Positions 40,501 to 50,171 are shown, numbered from the stretch's first letter. The stretch is 64,000 nt of DNA from Solibacillus silvestris_B (GCF_051967575.1 NZ_JBQCJW010000011.1:48873-112872), one strand, 5' to 3'. A program made the numbers and translations. The notes: generated from the sequence alone by a model not told the origin.

Positions 40501-41181
40501 ATGCAAATTTCATTTCACGGACATTCGGTAGTAAAAATTGTGGCAAATGAAACGACAATATTAATCGATCCTTTTATTAACGGGAATGGACAAACAGATT
40601 TAACGGTGGAAAACGAAAATCCGGACGTCATTTTATTGACGCATGGACATAATGACCATGTAGGAGATACGGTGGAATTGGCGAAAAAGAATAATGCGCT
40701 TGTTGTGGCGCCAAATGAGCTTGCGGACTATTTAGGCTGGCAAGGATGCAATGTCCACAATATGCATATTGGGGGAGCACGTCAATTTGAGTTTGGGAAA
40801 GTGAAGTTTACGCAAGCATTTCATGGTTCATCTTATGTGACGGAAAAGAATGAAATCATCTACATGGGAATGCCGGCTGGAATTTTATTTACGGCAGAGG
40901 GGAAAACGATTTACCATGCGGGCGATACGGCATTGTTCGGCGATATGGAACTGATTGGAAAGCGCCACCCGATTGATATAGCGTTTTTGCCGATTGGCGA
41001 TAATTTCACGATGGGACCGGAAGATGCGGCATATGCGGTATCATTATTGAAACCTAAAATTGCCGTTCCGATTCATTACAATACATTCCCTCCGATCGAA
41101 CAAGATCCCGCAGAATTTGCAAAGCTTGTGGAAGGGGCTGATGTACAGATATTAAAACCCGGGGAATTTGTGAAACTTTAA
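40501..41181 (+). CDS. ytkL: metallo-beta-lactamase-fold hydrolase, UPF0173 (YtkL)
   Basis: A 226-residue cytoplasmic protein with the metal motif THGHNDHVGD near 48, a later FHGSSY, and IYHAGDT near 140. The substrate is unknown; family members are widely conserved in Firmicutes. The start follows AGGAGGTATATTTT. Divergent from the M24 peptidase, and followed by a terminator. Confidence 0.93.
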   Translation: MQISFHGHSVVKIVANETTILIDPFINGNGQTDLTVENENPDVILLTHGHNDHVGDTVELAKKNNALVVAPNELADYLGWQGCNVHNMHIGGARQFEFGKVKFTQAFHGSSYVTEKNEIIYMGMPAGILFTAEGKTIYHAGDTALFGDMELIGKRHPIDIAFLPIGDNFTMGPEDAAYAVSLLKPKIAVPIHYNTFPPIEQDPAEFAKLVEGADVQILKPGEFVKL

Positions 41182-41197
41182 TACGCTCCATTTATTA

Positions 41198-41232
41198 ACT
41201 GTCCAGCAAGTTATCCTTGCTGGGCAGTTTGT
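41198..41232 (+). terminator. terminator of ytkL
   Basis: AACTGTCCAGCAAG and CTTGCTGGGCAGTT stem with TTGTCTT following. Confidence 0.8.
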
Positions 41233-41367
41233 CTTATTGATAGATGTCCCGATTATCTTGCATTTATTAGCGATTATACGGGAATATGTATTGAAAATAG
41301 TGTAATTGCCGTCTTTAAATATGGTACACTAAGGACATGAATGAATGATGAGAAATAGGTGATGTAA

Positions 41368-42675
41368 TTGTCAACGAAACATGAGCGAATTTTACAATAC
41401 ATTGAATCACTACCAGTTGGCGATAAAATTTCTGTTCGTCAAATTGCAAAGGAAATGCAAGTAAGTGAGGGGACTGCTTACCGTGCGATTAAAGAGGCCG
41501 AAAATCGCCGCCTCGTAAGCTCAATCGAACGTGTAGGAACGATTCGTATTGAAAAGAAAAAGAAGGAAAACATTGAACGGTTAACATTCGCTGAAATTGT
41601 AAATATTATTGATGGCCAAGTTTTAGGTGGGAAGTCAGGTCTACATAAAACTTTAACGAAATTTGTAATAGGTGCGATGAAGCTTGAAGATATGATGCGC
41701 TATACGGATGCGGGAAGCCTACTAATCGTCGGCAACCGTACACAGGCGCATGAATATGCATTGAAAACAGGTGCAGCCGTTTTAATTACAGGCGGCTTTG
41801 ATACAACCGAGCCGAATAAAGCGTTGGCAGACGAATTGGATTTGCCGATCATTTCGACAAGCTATGATACATTTACTGTTGCGACAATGATCAACCGCGC
41901 GATATATGACCAATTGATCAAAAAGGATATTTTGCTTATTGAAGATGTGTACGTACCAATGGAAGATACGGCAGTTTTAAGGAATAGTGACACAATTGCG
42001 GATTTCCATAAAGAAAATCGACGCACTACACATGGGGCCTTCCCCGTCGTAACGAATCAAAATAAGCTTGTCGGAATGATAACGAGTAAAGACGTAATTG
42101 GGAAAGAGGAGTCAGAGCCGATTGACAAAGTAATGACGAAAAACCCAATTGCCGCTTCAATGAAAACGAGTGTCGCTTCAGCAGGGCACCGAATGATTTG
42201 GGAAGGAATCGATTTGCTTCCTGTCATCGATGAAGAGGGGCTATTAAAAGGGGTTATTAGCCGTCAAGACGTATTAAAGGCAATTCAGCTAGCACAGCGC
42301 CAGCCGCAGCATGGAGAAACGATTGATGACCTTGTGAAAAATGAAATGCGTGTAATGGGTGAGGAAGATATTGCTGTGGAGTTTACAGTCACTCCGCAAA
42401 TGACGAATCAGTTTGGCGCGATTTCATACGGGGCATTTACAACATTATTGGCGGAAGTCGGGGCTTTTTCGCTGAAACGTCGCAAGCGCGGGGAAGCGGT
42501 CGTTGAAAATATGAATATTTACTTCATAAAGCCAGTACAGATGGAGAGCGTATTAACAGTACGTCCGCGAATTTTGGATATGTCCCGTAAATTCGTGAAA
42601 ATGGATTTTGAAGTGTTTAGTGCAACAAATCTTGTAGGGAAAGCGATGATGACATTCCAGCTATTGGAGCGATAA
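41368..42675 (+). CDS. ytoI: HTH-DRTGG-CBS-hotdog multidomain protein (YtoI)
   Basis: The 435 residues read in order: an N-terminal helix-turn-helix (about 15-60, ISVRQIAKEMQVSEGTAYR), a DRTGG domain (about 75-190), two CBS motifs (about 195-310, with VTNQNKLVGMITSKDV and LPVIDEEGLLKGVISRQDV) and a C-terminal hotdog thioesterase-like domain (about 330-430). The layout suggests a regulator that senses an adenosyl ligand and an acyl-CoA; this is inference. The TTG start follows AGGTGATGTAA. Position and length match B. subtilis ytoI. Confidence 0.92.
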   Translation: MSTKHERILQYIESLPVGDKISVRQIAKEMQVSEGTAYRAIKEAENRRLVSSIERVGTIRIEKKKKENIERLTFAEIVNIIDGQVLGGKSGLHKTLTKFVIGAMKLEDMMRYTDAGSLLIVGNRTQAHEYALKTGAAVLITGGFDTTEPNKALADELDLPIISTSYDTFTVATMINRAIYDQLIKKDILLIEDVYVPMEDTAVLRNSDTIADFHKENRRTTHGAFPVVTNQNKLVGMITSKDVIGKEESEPIDKVMTKNPIAASMKTSVASAGHRMIWEGIDLLPVIDEEGLLKGVISRQDVLKAIQLAQRQPQHGETIDDLVKNEMRVMGEEDIAVEFTVTPQMTNQFGAISYGAFTTLLAEVGAFSLKRRKRGEAVVENMNIYFIKPVQMESVLTVRPRILDMSRKFVKMDFEVFSATNLVGKAMMTFQLLER

Positions 42676-42801
42676 AAAAAGCGCTCAGGCGCCCATCCGA
42701 TCCAAGGATAGCCCGGAGCTTGCGTTTTAGCCTGGGCAGGGCAATGACGCTTTGGCAAAGTCATCCCCAATTCGATAGTATTTGAGTAGCTTAATAAAAA
42801 G

Positions 42802-42844
42802 AAGGGCTGTGCTGAAAGTCATTCACTTTCGGCACACCCTTTTC
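42802..42844. terminator. bidirectional terminator between ytoI and ytpI
   Basis: AAGGGCTGTGCTGAAAGT and ACTTTCGGCACACCCTT form the stem, with flanking A and T runs between convergent genes. Confidence 0.85.
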
Positions 42845-42846
42845 AA

Positions 42847-43158
42847 TTACTTGTTCAATTCATATTCTTCTTTTACGTAACGGCCTTCATGGCGCATGCG
42901 TTTATAGTTGTTTACACCTAAACCGACACCGATTAAAAGAAAGGCCGCCGCAACGGCAAATCCGAGAATATCAGGGTATAGAATCATTGCATTAAGCCCA
43001 AAGAAGACTAAAAACACGGCAAGGGCTACACCCGCTTTCGCAGTATACCATTTCCGGCGAATCGGCAATGTAGAGCGGAATTGCTTCGTTTTGAAATAAA
43101 AATAGAAAACAAGTGATGCTACAATACAAGCAACGAACAGTAAATTTAAAAAGACCAT
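42847..43158 (-). CDS. ytpI: YtpI-like membrane protein
   Basis: A 103-residue protein with three membrane segments (LNLLFVACIVASLVFYFYF; then about 40-60; then about 62-85) and a charged C-terminus. The ATG at 43156-43158 follows GGGAGGTTCACT; an upstream ATG has no site. It corresponds to B. subtilis ytpI by position and size. The function is unknown. It is inverted relative to its neighbours. Confidence 0.85.
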   Translation of the reverse strand: MVFLNLLFVACIVASLVFYFYFKTKQFRSTLPIRRKWYTAKAGVALAVFLVFFGLNAMILYPDILGFAVAAAFLLIGVGLGVNNYKRMRHEGRYVKEEYELNK

Positions 43159-43250
43159 AGTGAACCTCCCGATAGCCAAACTACTAAATATTGTAACGAG
43201 TTTTCGCGGAAATTGATATAGGTATTCACTATGTGCGAGGGGGAAATGTT

Positions 43251-44195
43251 GTGAAACGTCAAATTATTGACAAAATTAAACAATACGACACGATTATTTT
43301 ACATCGCCATGTACGCCCAGACCCGGATGCGTACGGTTCACAAATCGGTTTAGCGGAGTTGATTCGCGCCAATTATCCGGAGAAAATCGTATTTACGGTC
43401 GGTGAGCATGATGATTCTTTATCATTTATGGCATTCCCGCAGCAAATAGACGATGCACAGTTCGAAAATGCGCTTATTATCGTTACAGATACTGCAAATA
43501 CAGAGCGCATTGATGACGAACGCTATGTGAAAGGCGATTGTATTATTAAAATCGATCACCATCCAAACGACGATGCATATGGTGATCTATTATGGGTGGA
43601 CACGAATGCGAGTTCATGCAGCGAAATGATTTACGAGCTTTATGAAGAAGGAAAAATATATGCGGGCTGGAATATGTCCGATGCTGCGGCACGTCTTTTA
43701 TTTGCCGGGATTGTTGGAGACACAGGGCGGTTTTTATTCCCGAGTGCGACGTCAAAAACATTTGAAGCAGCGGGTCAATTAGTTCAGTATAATATTGACC
43801 GTAATGCGCTATTTGACGGGATGTATGAAATGGAACGAAAGCTGTTGAACTTGCAGGGCTATATTTACCAGCATTTCGTAATGGATGAATGCGGGATGGC
43901 GTACATTAAACTGCCGACAGCTATTTTAAATCAGTTTGATGCAACCCCATCTGAAACTTCCCTTTTAGTTGGCTCATTGGGCAATGTGAAAAATATTCGC
44001 GCATGGGTCATGTTCATAGAAGAAAATGATACGATTCGTGTGCGTTTACGCTCAAAAGGTCCTATCATCAACGAACTAGCAAAAAAATATAAAGGCGGAG
44101 GCCATCCGTTAGCTTCTGGTGCAACTGCTTATTCCTGGGAAGAGGCAGATTATGTCATTGAAGATTTAAAAGCAATTTGCAAAGAATATAAATAA
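43251..44195 (+). CDS. nrnA: nanoRNase / pAp phosphatase NrnA
   Basis: DHH-DHHA1 phosphoesterase degrading 2-5-mer RNAs and dephosphorylating 3'-phosphoadenosine 5'-phosphate. The 314 residues show RPDPDAYGSQIG, a DTANTERID segment, the DHH motif in KIDHHPNDDAYGD, and the C-terminal GGGHPLASGA. The start is GTG at 43251 after GAGGGGGA; the longer frame start has no site. Length equals the B. subtilis enzyme (ytqI). It lies 19 bp ahead of dnaE and is probably co-transcribed. Confidence 0.95.
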   Translation: MKRQIIDKIKQYDTIILHRHVRPDPDAYGSQIGLAELIRANYPEKIVFTVGEHDDSLSFMAFPQQIDDAQFENALIIVTDTANTERIDDERYVKGDCIIKIDHHPNDDAYGDLLWVDTNASSCSEMIYELYEEGKIYAGWNMSDAAARLLFAGIVGDTGRFLFPSATSKTFEAAGQLVQYNIDRNALFDGMYEMERKLLNLQGYIYQHFVMDECGMAYIKLPTAILNQFDATPSETSLLVGSLGNVKNIRAWVMFIEENDTIRVRLRSKGPIINELAKKYKGGGHPLASGATAYSWEEADYVIEDLKAICKEYK

Positions 44196-44214
44196 TATGA
44201 TGGAGGGATGACGC

Positions 44215-47200
44215 GTGACTGTATATCCGCAAGTACGGACAAGTGCCGATTTATTGAAAAGTACAATTCGTATCGAGGAGCTCATCCCTTTCTTACATCA
44301 CCAAAAGGCAAAAAGCTGTGCAATCGTCAATACGAAACTGTACGGACTTTTGCCTTTTTGGCATGAAATGAAAAGGGCTGGCATCCATCCGGTAGTTGGC
44401 TTGACAGTGCAGCTTGAATTGACAGAAGAACAATCGCTGCCGCTTGTTTTATATGCCAAAACAAACGAAGGCTACCAAAATTTGTTGAAAATATCCAGCA
44501 GTATTGCGATTCGGCCAAAGCTGACAATCCCGCTGCGATGGCTGCTTGCTTACGGAAAAGGAATTGTCTTTATGGTCCCTGCCCTTGATCTGCAGGCGAT
44601 ATGGCTGCAGCAGGCGGCAGAGCCAACATTGCAGGAAATAAAAAATGCGTTTCCGGATGAAGTATTTATCGGTATTTCTCGTATAGCGCAAACATCGTCA
44701 TTTGAAGCGCAGGCAGTGGAGTTGGCTGAAAAATACGTACTGCCGATCATTGCGACACATGAAAGTCTTTTTTTTAAGCCGGAAGATTTTTTTGCCTATG
44801 AAGTAGCGCAGGCAATTGATACAGGCGTGAAGCTAAATGAGGCACCGGATAGCAGCAGAAACGAGAATTATTTATTGACGGCGGAACAGTGGCGAGACAG
44901 GTTCCAGGATCGGCCGGAATGGCTCCTGCAAATGGACAATCTGTTAATGAGTTGCCGAATTCAAATTGAAACAAATGAAGTATATATGCCAAAGTTTCCT
45001 CTTCAAGAAGGAGAAACCGCGGAAAATATGCTGCAGCAGCAAGTATTCAATGGGTTGCAGCGAAGATTAAATGTGCAATCATTGCCTGGTAGGTACATGG
45101 AAAGAGTGAATTATGAACTTCACGTCATTCAATCGATGGGCTATTCGGATTATTTTTTAATTGTCGCCGATTTTATGCGCTTCGCAAGGGAAGCTCAAAT
45201 TTTAACGGGACCGGGACGCGGCTCATCTGCTTCCTCACTTGTAGCCTATGCACTTGAGATTACGCAAGTCGACCCATTGCAGTATGATCTACTATTCGAA
45301 CGTTTTTTAAATCCGGAGCGTGTTACATTGCCGGACATCGATATCGACTTTTTAGATACGAGACGCCATGAAGTCATCCAATATGTTGCAAAAAAATACG
45401 GAAAGCAATATGTTGCGCAAATTATTACATTCGGCACATTGTCGGCGAAAGCGGTAGCACGCGATGTAGCGCGTATGTTCAATTTTGAAAGCGATATATT
45501 GGAAATGATTTCAAAGCTTATTCCGAATAAGCCGGGCATTACGTTAAAAGAAGCGTATGCAATGTCTGAAAAATTACGGACATGGGTAGCTGCAGAGCCA
45601 ATACGCCAAAAGTGGCTTCAAACATCGCTTCGGCTGGAGGGGCTGCCTCGAAATGCCTCCACACATGCAGCAGGCGTCATATTAAGTCCTATCCCGTTAG
45701 TCGATGTTGTTCCAATAGAAGAAGGGCATGACGGCATTTATTTAACGCAATGGCCAATGCTCGAAGTGGAACAAACAGGTTTATTGAAAATTGATTTTTT
45801 AGGCTTGCGCAATTTGACAATTCTCGAGCAAATCCGGAAATCTATTCAGTTTACACATGATATTCACCTTGATTTTAATCAAATTCCTTTCGATGACTGG
45901 AAAACGTTCGAGCTCCTGCAGTATGGTGATACATCGGGTATTTTCCAGCTTGAATCTGACGGCATGAAAAATGCTTTACGCGAAATACAGCCAACCCGAT
46001 TTTTGGATATTGTCGCAGTAAATGCATTGTATCGCCCAGGTCCAATGGAATTCATTCCGCTCTATGCGAGAAGAAAGCAATTAACAGAGCAAGTAATCTT
46101 GCCGCATCCTGATTTAGCACCTATTTTAGAAGAAACATATGGAGTGATTATTTATCAGGAGCAGATTATGCGCATCGCGAATGTTATGGCAGGCTTTACT
46201 TTTGGGCAGGCAGACATGCTCCGGCGCGCCGTCAGTAAGAAGAAACGTGATGTATTGGAACAGCAGCGGGCAGCTTTTGTGCGAGGTGCGTTAACGAAGG
46301 GCTATTCACAGCAAATAGCTGAGGATGTATATGCATTGATTGTCCGCTTTGCTGATTATGGCTTCCCGAAAAGCCACGCAGTTGCATATAGTGTCATTTC
46401 ATATCAAATGGCCTATTTAAAAGCGAATTATCCTGTCAATTTTTACGCGGCACTGTTAACAAATGCAACAGGGAATCCAGATAAGCTTGCACAAATTTTG
46501 ATGGAGGCCAAAGCGAAAGGGATAGAAATTTTACGGCCATCGATTAATCGGAGCATGCGTCATTTTAAAGTGGAAAACGGAAAAATCCGATTTAGTTTAT
46601 CGGCTATTAAAAGTGTCCCACAGCCATTTTTGCAAAAATTATTAATATGCAGGGAAGAAAGGCAAAAGCCGTTCGACTCCATATTTGATTTGGCGGTTTC
46701 GTTGACGACGGCGAATTTCACCCGAAAAATTATCGAACCATTAATCAAAGCTGGAGCACTTGACGAATTTGGAAAAGATCGCGCCACATTGCTCGCCACA
46801 ATTGAAGGAGCACAAAAACAGGCCGATTTTGTGCGACCTGGCGGGGATGATTTATTTGAAGGGGCGCTTCTTGCGTTCGGCAAGCCAAAATACAGCGAAA
46901 CTTCACCAATGCCTGAAAAAATAAAATTGCAATACGAAAAGGAAGTGCTCGGCTTTTATTTATCCGATCATCCAATCGTAAAAGTGCGCATGCGTTTTCC
47001 GGAAGCGACAGCAACAGTCCAAACACTACCGAAGCTAAAAGACAATGCCTATGTGAAAATGGTCGGCCATGTCCGTGAAGTCAAGCAGCTTCGTACAAAG
47101 CGAGGGGAGCTGATGGCTTTCGTTCAATTGGAAGATGAATTCGGCACCGTCTCTTTAACGCTTTTCCCGAAAGAATACGAGCAAGTAGCAGGGAATTTGC

Positions 47201-47289
47201 ATGAGGATGCATTGCTCTATATTGAAGGCTTTTTCGAGTATCGCTTTAACAAACAACAAATAAAAGTTAAGCAAATTATTATAAAATAA
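44215..47289 (+). CDS. dnaE: DNA polymerase III alpha subunit, DnaE type
   Basis: Replicative polymerase that in Bacillales extends lagging-strand primers before handing over to PolC. The 1024 residues comprise a PHP domain (about 1-200), the C-family catalytic core with GPGRGSSASS and LPDIDIDF (catalytic Asp), fingers, an HhH region and a C-terminal OB fold (about 940-1015). It is shorter than B. subtilis DnaE (1115). The PHP metal motifs are lost: the HLHVH-type start reads YPQVRT and the DHG motif reads NTKLYG, so it should lack PHP nuclease activity. The GTG start follows GGAGGGATGAC. Confidence 0.95.
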   Translation: MTVYPQVRTSADLLKSTIRIEELIPFLHHQKAKSCAIVNTKLYGLLPFWHEMKRAGIHPVVGLTVQLELTEEQSLPLVLYAKTNEGYQNLLKISSSIAIRPKLTIPLRWLLAYGKGIVFMVPALDLQAIWLQQAAEPTLQEIKNAFPDEVFIGISRIAQTSSFEAQAVELAEKYVLPIIATHESLFFKPEDFFAYEVAQAIDTGVKLNEAPDSSRNENYLLTAEQWRDRFQDRPEWLLQMDNLLMSCRIQIETNEVYMPKFPLQEGETAENMLQQQVFNGLQRRLNVQSLPGRYMERVNYELHVIQSMGYSDYFLIVADFMRFAREAQILTGPGRGSSASSLVAYALEITQVDPLQYDLLFERFLNPERVTLPDIDIDFLDTRRHEVIQYVAKKYGKQYVAQIITFGTLSAKAVARDVARMFNFESDILEMISKLIPNKPGITLKEAYAMSEKLRTWVAAEPIRQKWLQTSLRLEGLPRNASTHAAGVILSPIPLVDVVPIEEGHDGIYLTQWPMLEVEQTGLLKIDFLGLRNLTILEQIRKSIQFTHDIHLDFNQIPFDDWKTFELLQYGDTSGIFQLESDGMKNALREIQPTRFLDIVAVNALYRPGPMEFIPLYARRKQLTEQVILPHPDLAPILEETYGVIIYQEQIMRIANVMAGFTFGQADMLRRAVSKKKRDVLEQQRAAFVRGALTKGYSQQIAEDVYALIVRFADYGFPKSHAVAYSVISYQMAYLKANYPVNFYAALLTNATGNPDKLAQILMEAKAKGIEILRPSINRSMRHFKVENGKIRFSLSAIKSVPQPFLQKLLICREERQKPFDSIFDLAVSLTTANFTRKIIEPLIKAGALDEFGKDRATLLATIEGAQKQADFVRPGGDDLFEGALLAFGKPKYSETSPMPEKIKLQYEKEVLGFYLSDHPIVKVRMRFPEATATVQTLPKLKDNAYVKMVGHVREVKQLRTKRGELMAFVQLEDEFGTVSLTLFPKEYEQVAGNLHEDALLYIEGFFEYRFNKQQIKVKQIIIK

Positions 47290-47296
47290 ATAGTAT

Positions 47297-47336
47297 TAAA
47301 GAGCGTATTCTAATAAGTTTAGATGCGCTCTTTTTA
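47297..47336 (+). terminator. terminator of nrnA-dnaE
   Basis: AAAGAGCGTA and TGCGCTCTTT stem followed by TTATATT. Confidence 0.75.
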
Positions 47337-47428
47337 TATTGCTTAATCAAAAATTATCGAAAAAACGTAAAAATAGTTATATATTCGCAAATTTTATTAT
47401 ATATAAGATATAAGTTTTATATTTTCTC

Positions 47429-47457
47429 TTTACAATGTCAAAAACTTTTTGTATTCT
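47429..47457 (+). promoter_or_regulatory. promoter of the FadR-like regulator / accDA
   Basis: TTTACA (47429-47434), 17-bp spacer, TATTCT (47452-47457). Confidence 0.5.
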
Positions 47458-47469
47458 TACTTTAGAAAC

Positions 47470-47480
47470 TGGTCTGACCA
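47470..47480. promoter_or_regulatory. FadR/GntR-type operator
   Basis: The palindrome TGGTCTGACCA matches the TGGTnnnACCA sites typical of FadR-subfamily GntR repressors. It lies just after the expected transcription start of the regulator gene, so autoregulation, and with it control of accDA, is likely. Confidence 0.65.
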
Positions 47481-47529
47481 CTTTTGTTAAATTACTTTGT
47501 GGAATGCTGGACATGATGAGGTGGAAAAT

Positions 47530-48162
47530 GTGGGAGAAAAGCCTGCAAAGAAAATATTCATACAAATTGTAAAGCAATTGCACGAATTAATAGCACAGCA
47601 AAATATTCAGGAAGGGCAAAAGCTCCCTTCAGAAAGAGTATTAAGCGAGCAACTGCAAGTAGGAAGGTCTTCAGTTCGGGAAGCATTGCGAAGTTTGGAG
47701 CTGCTTGGCTTAATTGAAACGAGGCATGGCGGCGGCACGTATTTGGCGAGCATGAAGCACCATCAATTTGTTGAGATTGTCGGTTCGTTTATTTTGCAAG
47801 ACGAAAAATCAATTGCGGATGTGCATGCGACAAGGCAAATGCATGAAAAAGAGGCAATCCGCATTATTTGCCAGTCAAAAAAGTTCCGCACACTTCCGAT
47901 TTGGGAAAGTTTCTTCGTAAAAGTGGAATTGGATCAGCCGTTGAAGCGGGAAGACATCCTTCGTGAATGCATTATCGTTTCCGGGAATCGGCTCGCATTA
48001 AAAATTTGGCTGCAGCTCCTTGCATTCAGTGATAATTTGCTTACGAGCGAAATAACGGCCGAGGAGAAAATGGAAGTGAAAACTTTGCTCACTTCCATGC
48101 AGATGGGTTATACAAACGAAGCAATCGATGCATACGAAAAATGGATAAAAATTATAAAATAA
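47530..48162 (+). CDS. GntR/FadR-family transcriptional regulator
   Basis: 210 residues: an N-terminal winged helix (about 10-75, with LPSERVLSEQLQVGRSSVREALRSLE... read as the GntR HTH) and a short all-helical effector-binding region (about 80-205). The start is GTG at 47530 after GAGGTGG; an in-frame ATG at 47497 lacks a site. It stands directly upstream of accD and accA (30 bp), where B. subtilis has the malic enzyme ytsJ, so it probably tunes malonyl-CoA supply. The effector is unknown. Confidence 0.88.
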   Translation: MGEKPAKKIFIQIVKQLHELIAQQNIQEGQKLPSERVLSEQLQVGRSSVREALRSLELLGLIETRHGGGTYLASMKHHQFVEIVGSFILQDEKSIADVHATRQMHEKEAIRIICQSKKFRTLPIWESFFVKVELDQPLKREDILRECIIVSGNRLALKIWLQLLAFSDNLLTSEITAEEKMEVKTLLTSMQMGYTNEAIDAYEKWIKIIK

Positions 48163-48192
48163 TGATTTATGTGAATTTAAAGGGGGATTACG

Positions 48193-49065
48193 ATGTCAAT
48201 TCGTGATTTATTTACAAGTGGCCGTAAAAAAAATGCAGAACATATTACAAAAAGAGATGATGAAAAAGCCTTTCCTGAAGGCATCGTTACAAAATGTCCG
48301 AAATGCAAAACAATCCATGTGACAAAGGAAATCGAAAAAAATCTGAAAGTATGCATGAAATGTCAGCATCACTTCAGTTTGACAGCGAAAGAAAGAATTG
48401 CCTGCTTTTTAGATGAAGGCTCATTTGTATCAATGGATGACCATCTTCAGACAACAAACCCATTAAACTTCCCGGCATATGTGGAAAAAGTGGAAGCAGA
48501 TAAAAAGAAAACAGGATTAAATGAAGCGGTGCTGACGGGCGTGGGCGCTTTAAAAGAGATGCAAGTCGTTGTAGCGGTTATGGATTCGCATTTCCGTATG
48601 GGCTCAATGGGGTCTGTTGTCGGAGAAAAAATTACACGCGCTGTGGAAAAGGCAACCGAGCTTAAGGTGCCATTCATTATTTTCACGGCAAGCGGTGGTG
48701 CGCGCATGCAAGAAGGTGTACTGTCATTAATGCAGATGGCGAAAACAAGTGTTGCATTAAAGCGTCATAGTGAGGAAGGGCTGCTTTATATTTCCATTAT
48801 GACACATCCGACTACAGGCGGTGTTTCTGCAAGCTTTGCATCGATTGGAGATTATAATATTGCCGAGCCTCAAAGCTTAATCGGTTTTGCGGGACGACGT
48901 GTAATCGAACAAACGGTGCGCGAAAAATTGCCGGATGATTTTCAAACGGCGGAATTTTTATTGGAGCATGGACAGCTTGATGCCATTTTCAATAGATTGG
49001 AAATGCGCGACAAAATTTCAACAATTGTGAAGTTACATGTACAAGGAGGTGTTTCGCATGTCTAA
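48193..49065 (+). CDS. accD: acetyl-CoA carboxylase carboxyltransferase, beta subunit
   Basis: With AccA, transfers CO2 from biotin to acetyl-CoA to make malonyl-CoA for fatty-acid synthesis. The 290 residues have an N-terminal four-Cys zinc finger (CPKCKTIH, then CMKCQHHF), a crotonase-like core with FTASGGARMQEG and the THPTTGGVSASFA segment. The start follows AAAGGGGGATTACG. Overlaps accA by 8 bp. Confidence 0.97.
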   Translation: MSIRDLFTSGRKKNAEHITKRDDEKAFPEGIVTKCPKCKTIHVTKEIEKNLKVCMKCQHHFSLTAKERIACFLDEGSFVSMDDHLQTTNPLNFPAYVEKVEADKKKTGLNEAVLTGVGALKEMQVVVAVMDSHFRMGSMGSVVGEKITRAVEKATELKVPFIIFTASGGARMQEGVLSLMQMAKTSVALKRHSEEGLLYISIMTHPTTGGVSASFASIGDYNIAEPQSLIGFAGRRVIEQTVREKLPDDFQTAEFLLEHGQLDAIFNRLEMRDKISTIVKLHVQGGVSHV

Positions 49066-50014
49066 ATTAATGGCGTTTGAAGAACCAGTTGTAAAACTGC
49101 GCGAAAAAATTGTCGAGCTCAAAACGATTGCGGCTGAAGCGGACGTCGATATGAGCGGGGAAATCGAAAAGCTCGAATCGCGTTTACAAGAGCTTGAAAA
49201 AAGCGTTTATGCGAATATGGAGCCGTGGGATCGTGTACAAGTGGCACGCCATGCTGAAAGACCGACGACACTTGAATATATTGAACGGATTTTCGAAAAT
49301 TTCATCGAACTACATGGTGACCGTACATTTAAAGATGATGCAGCAATTGTCGGCGGTATTGCCTCATTCAATGGGCAGGCGATCACAATTATAGGTCATC
49401 AGCGCGGAAAGACAACAAAGGAAAATATTCGCCGCAATTTCGGAATGCCTCATCCTGAAGGGTATCGTAAAGCGCTCCGTCTTATGAAGCAGGCGGAAAA
49501 GTTTAATCGTCCAATCATTTGCTTTATTGATACGAAAGGGGCTTATCCAGGTAAAGCGGCCGAAGAGCGTGGCCAAAGTGAGGCGATAGCACGAAATTTG
49601 TTTGAAATGGCGGGCATTCGGGTACCGATTATTAGTATCGTAATCGGTGAAGGCGGCAGTGGCGGCGCACTTGCGCTAGGAGTGGCAAACAAAATTTTAA
49701 TGCTTGAAAATGCGACATATTCAGTTATTTCCCCAGAAGGAGCTGCATCGATTTTATGGAAAGATGCAAGCTATGCTAAACAGGCGGCTGAAGCGATGAA
49801 AATAACAGCGCTTGATTTAAAGCAGCTTGAAATCATTGATGGCATTATTCCCGAAGTTGCGGGTGGCGCCCATAAAGATGTTGAACAGCAATCGATTATT
49901 ATGAAGGAATGCATCGCAAATATTTTAAACGGTTTAAATAAAGAAAGCGCTGATCAATTAATCGAAAATCGTTATACAAAATTTAAAAATATCGGCCAAT
50001 ATATCGAACAGTAA
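49058..50014 (+). CDS. accA: acetyl-CoA carboxylase carboxyltransferase, alpha subunit
   Basis: Partner of AccD in malonyl-CoA formation. The 318 residues show an N-terminal helical region, then the carboxyltransferase core with GHQRGKTTKENIRRNFGM, CFIDTKGAYPGKAAEERGQ and VIGEGGSGGALALGV. ATG 49058 lies inside accD behind AAGGAGGTGTTTCGC, so translation is coupled and the subunits are made in balance. Confidence 0.97.
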   Translation: MSKLMAFEEPVVKLREKIVELKTIAAEADVDMSGEIEKLESRLQELEKSVYANMEPWDRVQVARHAERPTTLEYIERIFENFIELHGDRTFKDDAAIVGGIASFNGQAITIIGHQRGKTTKENIRRNFGMPHPEGYRKALRLMKQAEKFNRPIICFIDTKGAYPGKAAEERGQSEAIARNLFEMAGIRVPIISIVIGEGGSGGALALGVANKILMLENATYSVISPEGAASILWKDASYAKQAAEAMKITALDLKQLEIIDGIIPEVAGGAHKDVEQQSIIMKECIANILNGLNKESADQLIENRYTKFKNIGQYIEQ

Positions 50015-50044
50015 TTTTGTTTAACGACTTTATTGGACAACAGG

Positions 50045-50077
50045 GAATGCGTGAAAGCGCATTCTTTCATTTTTTTC
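50045..50077 (+). terminator. weak terminator after accA
   Basis: GAATGCG and CGCATTC stem around TGAAAG, followed by TTTCATTTTTTT. Confidence 0.6.
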
Positions 50078-50171
50078 AAAAGCTTTACATTTTTGTTTTC
50101 TAGAATAGTTACATATGAGCGGTTTTTCTGTTAATGTGGATAGTAACAGGCATATAGGAGGAAAAGGTCGT

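Noticed and set aside
42680..42780. Small RNA or repeat between ytoI and ytpI, sharing GTCATCCCCAA with the window end near 63800
   Set aside because: The similarity is confined to about 11 bases and could be chance; no consistent structure was evident.
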